Positions 57,425 to 64,000 of a stretch of DNA of 64,000 bases are shown here, in pieces; the stretch's first letter is position 1; each line of letters begins with the position of its first letter. The notes under the pieces were generated by a model that was given only the letters and a program-made list of their open reading frames with translations, searched no databases and was not told the DNA's origin. A program made the translations under genes and the position numbers. The stretch spans positions 62,001 through 126,000 of the forward strand of contig NZ_MLFP01000012.1 of assembly GCF_002095465.1 (NCBI RefSeq), given 5' to 3'. Source of the stretch: Pantoea rodasii. Its GTDB lineage: Bacteria; Pseudomonadota; Gammaproteobacteria; Enterobacterales; Enterobacteriaceae.

Positions 57425-58447
57425 ATGAAACTCCAACGAAAAATGAAAATTCTTGCAGGAGCGATCGCGCTGACCGCCGGTTCGCTGTTCAGTACTTTCA
57501 CCCAGGCCGCAGACACCGCGATCTGCTACAACTGTCCGCCCGAATGGGCTGACTGGGGTACACAGCTCAAAGCCATTGCCAAAGACACCGGCATCACCGT
57601 GCCACAAGACAACAAAAACTCCGGCCAGGCGCTGGCGCAAATGGTGGCGGAGAAAGGTAATCCGGTGGCAGATGTGGTTTATTACGGCGTCAGTTTCGGC
57701 ATCCAGGCCGACAGCGCGGGCGTCATTACCGGTTACAAACCCCAGCACTGGGACGACATCCCAGCCGGAATGAAAGATCCCAGCGGCAAATGGGTCGCAC
57801 TGCACTCGGGTACCATGGGCTTTATGGTCAACGTGGATGCACTCGGTGGCGCGCCGGTACCCCAATCCTGGGACGATCTGCTGAAACCTGAATACAAAGG
57901 GATGATTGGCTACCTCGATCCGGCCAGTGCCTTTGTCGGTTACGTGGCAGCGGTCGCGGTCAACCAGGCCAAGGGCGGCAACATGCAGGACTTTACGCCA
58001 GCGCTGAACTGGTTCAAGAAACTGCAGGCCAACCAGCCGATCGTGCCTAAGCAAACCGCGTATGCGCGTCTGATCTCCGGCGAAATCCCGATTCTGCTCG
58101 ACTACGATTTCAATGCCTATCGCGCCAAATATAAAGATCACGCCAACGTCGCGTTTGTGATCCCGAAAGAGGGCACGGTGACCGTTCCTTATGTCATCAG
58201 CCTGGTGAAGAACGCGCCACACGAAGCCAATGGCAAAAAAGTGATCGACTATGTGCTGTCGGACAAAGGTCAGGCGATTTGGGCCAATGCCTTCCTGCGC
58301 CCGGTGCGTACTTCAGCGATGTCACCCGAAGCGAAGAAATTCTTCCTGCCGGATAGCGATTATGCACGCGCCCAAACCGTCGACTATCAGCAGATGGCCG
58401 ATGCGCAGAAAGCGTTCTCCGCTAAGTACCTGAGCGAGATTCGTTAA
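57425..58447 (+). CDS. ABC transporter periplasmic substrate-binding protein
   Basis: A 340-residue binding protein. The start at 57425 gives a Sec signal (MKLQRKMKILAGAIALTAGS, cleaved near TQAA-D). The mature part is a type 2 (family 1, iron/polyamine/thiamine-like) fold: AICYNCPPEWADWGTQLKAI, VVYYGVSFGIQADSAGVI, ALHSGTMGFMVNVDAL, SWDDLLKPEYKGMIGYLDPAS and IPILLDYDFNAYRAKY. Five genes follow in the same direction with short spacing or overlaps. The substrate is not evident from the sequence; a phosphodiester or polar alcohol phosphate is suggested only by the downstream hydrolase. Confidence 0.85.
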   Translation: MKLQRKMKILAGAIALTAGSLFSTFTQAADTAICYNCPPEWADWGTQLKAIAKDTGITVPQDNKNSGQALAQMVAEKGNPVADVVYYGVSFGIQADSAGVITGYKPQHWDDIPAGMKDPSGKWVALHSGTMGFMVNVDALGGAPVPQSWDDLLKPEYKGMIGYLDPASAFVGYVAAVAVNQAKGGNMQDFTPALNWFKKLQANQPIVPKQTAYARLISGEIPILLDYDFNAYRAKYKDHANVAFVIPKEGTVTVPYVISLVKNAPHEANGKKVIDYVLSDKGQAIWANAFLRPVRTSAMSPEAKKFFLPDSDYARAQTVDYQQMADAQKAFSAKYLSEIR

Positions 58448-58449
58448 CT

Positions 58450-59307
58450 ATGTCGATTTCCGACACCCTGGCGGCCTCACGCCGCCGGGCTCGTCCTTTG
58501 CCGGGTAGCCGTTGGCTGTGGCTGACGCTACCCGCACTGCTGTTCTTCTGTGCTTTCTGGCTGTTGCCGTTTGCTCGCCTGCTGCAAATGGGCATGCAGA
58601 ACGACCGCACCACGCAGCACAGCGGCTACTGGACCGTTATTAGTCAGCCGAATTACCTGATCAGCCTGGTGAATACCGTGGTGTTGTCGCTGGCCGTCAC
58701 GCTGGTGACGCTGGCGATTGCGGCCACCGTCGGCTGCTTCCTCGCACGTCAACGTTTTGCCGGGCGTGGCACGTTACTCGCCTTACTGACTTTTCCGCTG
58801 GCCTTTCCCGGCGTAGTCGTGGGTTTCCTGGTGGTGATGCTGGCGGGCCGTCAGGGCTTGCTGGCGCAATTCAGTATGAGTCTGGTGCACGAACGCTGGA
58901 CGCTGGCCTATTCACTTATTGGATTGTTTATCGGCTATCTCTATTTTTCGCTGCCGCGCGCCATCGTCACGCTCGTCGCAGCCAGTGAAAAGCTCGATCG
59001 CTCGCTGGAAGAAGCGGCACGTTCACTCGGTGCCAGCCAGTGGCGTATCACCTGGGACGTGATTGTGCCAGGTCTGCAACCGGCGATGCTCTCCACTGGC
59101 GCGCTGTGTTTTGCCACCAGTATGGGGGCATTTGGCACCGCTTTTACCCTCGGCACCAATCTGGCGGTACTGCCGCTGACCATTTATGGCGAATTCACTA
59201 ACTACGCCAACTTTGCCACAGCGGCAGCGTTGTCGGTGGTCATGGGCGCCGTCGCCTGGCTGGCACTGATGCTGGCGCGTCGCTTGGCACACAAGGGGGC
59301 GGCATGA
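58450..59307 (+). CDS. ABC transporter permease, first subunit
   Basis: A 285-residue membrane protein with about six helices. The coupling loop LDRSLEEAARSLGASQWRITWDVIVPGLQPAM (EAA motif) is clear. It starts three bases after the binding-protein stop and its end overlaps the next permease by four bases. Likely operates as a heterodimer with that permease. Confidence 0.88.
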   Translation: MSISDTLAASRRRARPLPGSRWLWLTLPALLFFCAFWLLPFARLLQMGMQNDRTTQHSGYWTVISQPNYLISLVNTVVLSLAVTLVTLAIAATVGCFLARQRFAGRGTLLALLTFPLAFPGVVVGFLVVMLAGRQGLLAQFSMSLVHERWTLAYSLIGLFIGYLYFSLPRAIVTLVAASEKLDRSLEEAARSLGASQWRITWDVIVPGLQPAMLSTGALCFATSMGAFGTAFTLGTNLAVLPLTIYGEFTNYANFATAAALSVVMGAVAWLALMLARRLAHKGAA

Positions 59308-60116
59308 ATCGTCGCGGATTATTTAGCCTGCAACTGCTGGTCACCACGCTCACCGCGCTGTTTATGATCGTGCCGGTGGTGCTGTCGATGCTGGCAGGCG
59401 TCACCAATAACTATTTTATCGGCCTGCGCAGCGGCTTGACCCTGAAATGGGTTGAGCAGGTGTGGGAGATGTATGCCGACACGTTCTGGCTATCGCTGCT
59501 GATTGCGCTGTTCTGTTTGCTGGTCACGTTAGTGATTGGCGTGCCAGCCGCGTGGGGCTTGTTGAAAGCGCCTGGCCGCTGGGCGGCGCGCATCGAAGAG
59601 TGCCTGATGTTGCCGGTGGCGCTGCCCGGTTTAGCCACTGCGCTCGGCATCATTCTGCTCTACGGCCAGTTCTCTGGTCTGCGTGACAGCTGGGTATTTA
59701 TTCTGATTGGTCACGTGCTGTTCACGCTGCCGTTTATGATGCGGCCGGTGCTGGCGGTGATGCAGGCGGTGGATATGCCGCGCCTGGAAGAGGCTTCCGC
59801 CAGTCTCGGTGCCAGCCTGTGGCAGCGCTTCTTTACCGTGGTGGTGCCCAACTGCCGCAACGGCATTCTGGCCGGTGCTTTTATGGTCATCACCTTGTCG
59901 GTGGGCGAGTTCAACATCACCTGGATGCTGCATACGCCGCTGACCAAAACGCTGCCGGTCGGCCTTGCGGACAGTTACGCCTCGATGCGACTGGAAGTGG
60001 GTTCTGCCTACACGCTGATTTTCATTTTGATGATTCTGCCGCTGCTGCTAATGCTGAATGCGGTGAATCACTGGCTTAACCGCGCGGTCTCGCGCCAAAA
60101 CAAGGAGGCGGCATGA
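59304..60116 (+). CDS. ABC transporter permease, second subunit
   Basis: A 270-residue membrane protein with about six helices and the EAA coupling loop PRLEEASASLGASLWQRFFTVVVPNCRNGI. It overlaps the first permease and the ATPase by four bases on each side, so the three are translationally coupled. It resembles the PotC/CysW-type inner-membrane subunits. Confidence 0.88.
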   Translation: MNRRGLFSLQLLVTTLTALFMIVPVVLSMLAGVTNNYFIGLRSGLTLKWVEQVWEMYADTFWLSLLIALFCLLVTLVIGVPAAWGLLKAPGRWAARIEECLMLPVALPGLATALGIILLYGQFSGLRDSWVFILIGHVLFTLPFMMRPVLAVMQAVDMPRLEEASASLGASLWQRFFTVVVPNCRNGILAGAFMVITLSVGEFNITWMLHTPLTKTLPVGLADSYASMRLEVGSAYTLIFILMILPLLLMLNAVNHWLNRAVSRQNKEAA

Positions 60117-61101
60117 ATCCTGCGGCCGTTACCGTGACGCTGCGCGGCTGTTCGCGTCACTTCAATCATCAACTGGCATTGCATCCGCTCGATTTGACCG
60201 TGAATCCCGGTGAAACCCTGGTGCTGCTCGGGCCTTCTGGTTGTGGCAAAACCACCACCTTACGCATCATCAGCGGACTTGAACGCTGTGATGATGGTGG
60301 CGAAGTGTGGTTCGACGATCGCAACGTCACCGCATTGCCGATTGAGAAGCGCAACGTCGGCATGGTGTTTCAGAACTATGCGCTGTTCCCTAATCTCAAT
60401 GTCGCCGAGAACGTGGCTTACGGCTTGAAAGTGCAGGGCGTGGCGCGTGCCGAGCGTGAAACGCGCGTGCAGGAGATGCTGGAGCTGGTGGACCTCAGCG
60501 CCTTGTCGCAACGCAGCATCGATAAGCTGTCCGGCGGGCAAAAACAGCGCGTGGCACTGGCGCGCGCGCTGGCGGCGCGGCCCAAAGTGTTGCTGTTTGA
60601 TGAGCCGCTGGCGGCGCTGGATGCGCGCTTGCGTGACCGCCTACGTCTTGAAATCGGATCGTTATTGAAGAAGCTGGCGATTACTGCCGTTTACGTCACG
60701 CACGATCAGCAAGAGGCGATGGCGCTCGGCGATCGCATTGCGGTGATGGAGCAGGGCCGACTGGTGCAAATCGACACGCCGCAAACATCTATCAGCATCC
60801 CGCTTCAAAGTTTGTCGCCGACTTCGTTGGTGCAATCAACTGCGTGGATGTGGACGCGCGCGGCAATGCGCAGCGCTTCTGCCGCCCGGAAGATGTACTG
60901 CTCGCCAGCGACAATCGCTATGCGCGTCAGGGCTTTGTTCTCGCCAGCACCTTTTTAGGCGCATCGCAGCGGCTGATGATCGACATCGGTCTGGCGATGC
61001 CGATTCAGGTTGATCGCCACGCGCGTGAAGCCTGGCATGCCGGACAACCGGTGAGCTGGACGCTGGCGCAGGACGCCGCACTCCAATTTTCTGCATCCTG
61101 A
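60113..61101 (+). pseudogene. ABC transporter ATPase, apparent frameshift at 60783-60785
   Basis: Walker A is GPSGCGKTT, Q-loop MVFQNYALFPNLNVAENVAYGL, signature LSGGQKQR, Walker B VLLFDEPLAALDARLRDR and H-loop VTHDQQEA. The frame is intact to QIDTPQ (position 60782) and then breaks; one extra A in the three-A run at 60783-60785 gives QNIYQHPASKFVADFVGAINCVDVDARG and joins the frame that ends at 61101, with a C-terminal TOBE-like domain. The corrected protein is about 329 residues, normal for this PotA/FbpC-type family. As read, the ORF ends at 60958 with an unrelated tail. Confidence 0.85.
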
Positions 61102-61112
61102 GGAAGAAATTC

Positions 61113-61943
61113 GTGTCTGAAGCATTGACGCTGATCGCGCAAATTAGTGATTTACACATCAAGGCGAACGGTCGCCTGTCGTATAAAAAAGTCGATACCC
61201 AGGCCGCTTTACTGCGGGTCATCGAGACGCTGAATCATTTGCTGCCGCGTCCGGATATGGTGGTGATCACTGGCGATCTGGTGGATTTTGGCAACGCAGA
61301 AGAGTATCAAACGCTGCGGACGGCGCTGCGTCGCTTGCAGCTGCCGTACATGCTGATGGCGGGCAATCATGACGATCGTCAGCAGCTACGCGCGGCGTTC
61401 CCGGATCACCATTATCTGCAACGCGGTGAAACCCTCAACTGGCAGGCGCGGGTAAAAGGGGTGCAGCTGCTGGCGTTGGATTCCAGCGTGCCGCACCAGC
61501 CGTGGGGCTATGTGGATCAAGCGCAGTTGGAATGGCTGGAAGAGCAGCTGGCGCGTGAACCGCAATTGCCCACGCTGGTGATGTTGCATCATCCACCGCT
61601 GATTTGCGGTATTGGCCATATGGATAAACAACCTTTGCGCAATCCTGAGGCGCTGGCGGCAATTATCCGCCAGCATCCGCAGGTGGAACGCGTGCTGAGC
61701 GGCCATTTGCATCGCTCAGTACAGGCGCGCTTTGCTGGAACCCTGGCCTGTGTTGCGCCGGGCGTCTCGCATCAGGTTGCCTTTGATTTGTCTGAAAATG
61801 GTCCGGCGAATTTCGTGCTGGAACCGCCAGGCTTCTTGCTGCATCGCTGGCATCCGCAGCAGGGAATGACCACACATCTCTGCGCCATCGGCGATTATCC
61901 GGGCCCGTGGCCGTTTTATGACGCTAATGGCCTGATCGATTAG
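61113..61943 (+). CDS. Calcineurin-like metallophosphodiesterase (GpdQ/CpdA type)
   Basis: A 276-residue dinuclear metal phosphoesterase; start GTG at 61113 after AGGAAG. The metal motifs are complete: D-x-H in AQISDLHIK, GDLVDFGN, GNHDD, LHHPP and SGHLHRS. The order and length match class III phosphodiesterases such as GpdQ of Enterobacter (glycerophosphodiesterase) and CpdA (cAMP). No signal peptide, so it acts in the cytoplasm. Starting 11 bases after the ABC ATPase, it is probably the last gene of the import operon and may hydrolyse the imported substrate. That link is an inference. Confidence 0.85.
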   Translation: MSEALTLIAQISDLHIKANGRLSYKKVDTQAALLRVIETLNHLLPRPDMVVITGDLVDFGNAEEYQTLRTALRRLQLPYMLMAGNHDDRQQLRAAFPDHHYLQRGETLNWQARVKGVQLLALDSSVPHQPWGYVDQAQLEWLEEQLAREPQLPTLVMLHHPPLICGIGHMDKQPLRNPEALAAIIRQHPQVERVLSGHLHRSVQARFAGTLACVAPGVSHQVAFDLSENGPANFVLEPPGFLLHRWHPQQGMTTHLCAIGDYPGPWPFYDANGLID

Positions 61944-62108
61944 CACCAACGTTTGCTGAATTATTACGCGTGTCTGACAGGATGGTTCGTGCTCAATTGG
62001 GTTTGCAGGTGTACAATTGGCGGTTCCCTCACCAGGGGTAGCTAGTCCAACTATAACTATATTGTCAGGCACGAAAATCATGAATTTTTACACCAGGGCG
62101 GTTGCGTC

Positions 62109-63701
62109 ATGCTGATGCGCTTCCGGCCAAAAACTGACCTGCGGACGCTGATCGCGTTGCTGGCGATCACCAGTATCGTCATTACGCTCGCCAATACGTT
62201 GTACGCCACCTGGCGTGTGCAGCGCATGGTACTGATCGAAAGCACCCTTGAAGCCAATCGCGCCTATGCCACTAAACTCGCCGCCACAACGGAAGTGTTT
62301 TTCCAACTGGCGCAGTCGCAGCTGCATTACAGTGCAACCCAGCTAGGCAAAGATTTTGATAACCCGGAGCTGGCGCAGCAGGAAGTGAATCGACTGCGCG
62401 AGCAAACCAACAGCTTTAACTCCGTGGCCGTGGTCGACACCAACGGTATCGTGAAAGCCATTTCACCTGAATCGCTGATGCTGAAAGGCATGCAACTGAC
62501 CAGCCAGGCTTCGCGCGAAGCGCTGGCGCAGCGCCAGCCGATGGTCAGCAAACCCACCATTTCCGCCGCTAACAACCTGATTGTGTTTGTCTCCTGGCCG
62601 ATTTGGAGCAACGAAGGGCGTTATCTCGGTTACGTGGGCGGCACCATCTATCTGAAGAAGAAAAGTATTCTGAATGCTTTGCTCGGTGAACAGTTCTACC
62701 GGGACGGCACGCGTGTGTACGTGTTGGATCGCAACAATCAGGTGCTCTATCACCAGAACAGTCAGCTGATTGGTAAAACCGTGCCAGAAATAGTCAGCGA
62801 TCGTACTCGCCAGGAGAGCACCAATGGCGAGGTGCAGGTCACGGAAGAAGATGTGCCGAAGCTGGCCGGATATGCCATTGTGCCGACCACCGGTTGGATG
62901 GTGGTGGCGCTGAAGCCCACCGACGTGACGTTACAGCCGCTTTCTGGCCTGCTGCTGAAAGTGTTGAAAAATTCAGTGCCGTTTGCGCTGCTGACCTTGT
63001 TGATGGCGGTGATCTTTGCCCGACTGATTGCACTGCCACTGTGGCAACTGGCGCGCAAGGCCAGCCAAATGGATACGCAAGGCGTCTCCGGCGAAATTGG
63101 TGGCATCCGTGCGTGGTATTTCGAAGCGGCACAGGTGAAACGTGCCTTACTCACGGGGATTGGTCTGGTACAGGACAAAATCGGTCGGCTGAAGTCAGAA
63201 GTACAAACCGATCCGATGACCAGCCTGCTCAACCGCCGTGGCCTGAGCGCGGTGCTGGATTACTTCGAAACTATGCGTCAGCCCTTCGCGGTGCTGGCAC
63301 TGGATATCGATCACTTCAAGCGCGTAAACGACAACTTCGGCCATGATGTCGGTGACGAGGTGATTAAGCAGGTGGCGCGGACTCTGCGCAACAGTGCACG
63401 ACAAACCGATGTCGTGTGTCGTAACGGTGGCGAAGAGTTTCTGATGCTGCTGCCTGCAACGTCGACGGAAGAAGCGCGCGTGATTGCCGAGCGTGTGCGC
63501 ACCAGCATTGCCGAGAGCTGGATTGACCATGTCGGTCACATCACGCTGTCGGTGGGCATCGCGCATTGGAAAGCGGATAACGGGTCACAAGACCTGAGTC
63601 TGAAACAGGCGGATGCCGCACTCTACCAGGCGAAAAATGCCGGACGTAACTGCGTGATGATTGCCGGGCAGGATGCGCTGGTGAGCAGCATTACCCGTTA
63701 G
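62109..63701 (+). CDS. Membrane-bound diguanylate cyclase with double Cache sensor
   Basis: A 530-residue protein. One membrane helix near residues 13-33 and a second near 283-305 flank a periplasmic Cache-type sensor domain (NSFNSVAVVDTNGIVKAISPE; WPIWSNEGRYLGYVGGTIYL). The C-terminal GGDEF domain has LLNRRGLSAVLDYF, LDIDHFKRVNDNFGHDVGDEV and the active GGEEF motif, so it should make c-di-GMP. The inhibitory site RxxD is present as RQTD five residues before GGEEF, so product inhibition is expected. It is set apart from the phosphodiesterase gene by 165 bases and is probably a separate unit. Ligand unknown. Confidence 0.92.
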   Translation: MLMRFRPKTDLRTLIALLAITSIVITLANTLYATWRVQRMVLIESTLEANRAYATKLAATTEVFFQLAQSQLHYSATQLGKDFDNPELAQQEVNRLREQTNSFNSVAVVDTNGIVKAISPESLMLKGMQLTSQASREALAQRQPMVSKPTISAANNLIVFVSWPIWSNEGRYLGYVGGTIYLKKKSILNALLGEQFYRDGTRVYVLDRNNQVLYHQNSQLIGKTVPEIVSDRTRQESTNGEVQVTEEDVPKLAGYAIVPTTGWMVVALKPTDVTLQPLSGLLLKVLKNSVPFALLTLLMAVIFARLIALPLWQLARKASQMDTQGVSGEIGGIRAWYFEAAQVKRALLTGIGLVQDKIGRLKSEVQTDPMTSLLNRRGLSAVLDYFETMRQPFAVLALDIDHFKRVNDNFGHDVGDEVIKQVARTLRNSARQTDVVCRNGGEEFLMLLPATSTEEARVIAERVRTSIAESWIDHVGHITLSVGIAHWKADNGSQDLSLKQADAALYQAKNAGRNCVMIAGQDALVSSITR

Positions 63702-63790
63702 TTTTTACCAGGTCGTCATAAATGGCGGCCTTACGACAAGACGGCACGATTTATCCGGATGCACACAGACGCACAATATCATCTGATATT

Positions 63791-63817
63791 CGTAGGGTGC
63801 GCATTTATGCGCATCAG
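63791..63817. repeat. GGTGCGCATNNATGCGC palindromic repeat, second copy
   Basis: CGTAGGGTGCGCATTTATGC followed by GCATCAG is the inverted counterpart of the unit at 5762-5786. It lies just before perM. Confidence 0.65.
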
Positions 63818-63875
63818 GTTTTCGCCGTAAATTTCTGTACAATCGTCGTCCCGTTTTAGGCGTCAAGGAAGTGAA

Positions 63876-64000
63876 ATGCTGGTTCTGCTTTTCCAATGGT
63901 ACAAACGTCGCTTTAGCGATCCCGAGGCAATTGGCCTGCTGGTGATCCTGCTGATGGCGTTCTGTATCCTTTTTTTCTTCAGCGGCTTACTGGCCCCATT
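63876..64000 (+). CDS. perM: PerM (YfgO) family AI-2E-type permease, 3' end outside window
   Basis: The first 41 codons, MLVLLFQWYKRRFSDPEAIG and LLVILLMAFCILFFFSGLLA, match E. coli PerM/YfgO, a membrane protein of the AI-2E transporter family. Start ATG 63876 follows AAGGAAGTG. In E. coli perM sits next to bepA, so it marks the right end of the accessory insertion. Only the N-terminus and first membrane helix are visible. Confidence 0.9.
   Translation, partial: MLVLLFQWYKRRFSDPEAIGLLVILLMAFCILFFFSGLLAP

Noticed and set aside
57356..58222. A 288-codon frame antisense to the binding-protein gene
   Set aside because: Shadow of the conserved gene; no ribosome site and no family pattern.
1..64000. 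CRISPR arrays, tRNA or rRNA genes, prophage or insertion sequences
   Set aside because: No regularly spaced direct repeats with unique spacers, no tRNA-like T-arm sequence in a cloverleaf context, and no transposase or phage proteins were recognised.

Overview
The window is a stretch of chromosome from a member of the Enterobacterales, most likely Pantoea or a close Erwiniaceae relative. Gene order follows the E. coli suhB-iscR-pepB-sseB-sseA-yfhM-pbpC-ndk-rlmN-rodZ-ispG-hisS-yfgM-bamB-der-xseA-guaBA-ppx-ppk-purNM-upp-uraA-hda-bepA-perM backbone, and the proteins are close to their E. coli counterparts. Between backbone genes sit accessory blocks that E. coli lacks at these sites. The genus is an inference from synteny, the PQQ dehydrogenase, the protealysin pair and the palindromic repeats. 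I see no rRNA, tRNA, CRISPR array, transposase or phage gene.

Layout. 1-2516: a 5'-truncated NicO-type Ni/Co transporter, suhB and trmJ. 2508-5757: the isc locus, which holds only iscR and iscS before pepB; iscU, iscA, hscB, hscA, fdx and iscX are absent, and IscS lacks its usual IscU-binding C-terminal tail. 5938-24968: sseB, sseA, yfhM (macroglobulin) with pbpC, ndk, and the rlmN-pilW-rodZ-ispG-hisS-yfgM-bamB-der run. 25419-29571: an accessory block with a PQQ glucose dehydrogenase, a KGG-repeat protein, and a protealysin-type protease with its emfourin-type inhibitor. 29619-34281: xseA and guaBA. 34333-39223: an orphan antitoxin, a DUF3750 protein, a DUF2158 protein, an HTH regulator next to a 15-codon remnant of a partner gene, mgtE, yfgG and tehB. 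39251-47490: ppx-ppk, divergent from a second-type pstCAB phosphate importer. 47594-54268: purMN, upp-uraA, hda, arsC-like yfgD and bepA. 54269-63701: about 9.4 kb of accessory DNA between bepA and perM, with two tandem DsrE-like genes, a LacI regulator, a complete ABC importer, a metallophosphodiesterase and a diguanylate cyclase. perM is cut by the window end.

Themes. Phosphate runs through the window: polyphosphate synthesis and breakdown (ppk, ppx), a PstCAB importer beside them, and an ABC importer-phosphodiesterase operon that may bring in and hydrolyse a phosphodiester. PQQ glucose dehydrogenase would add acid-based mineral phosphate release. Purine genes guaBA and purMN carry recognisable PurR operators. 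The isc locus suggests that IscS is kept for sulfur transfer while Fe-S scaffold work has moved to another system, probably Suf.

Caution on quality: suhB, trmJ, gcd, pstC, the ABC ATPase and probably the orphan antitoxin each look shifted by the loss of one base, usually in a short homopolymer run. That pattern fits residual sequencing error better than six independent gene losses, so the broken genes may be intact in the organism. The isc truncation is not explained this way, because no reading frame restores the missing IscS tail.
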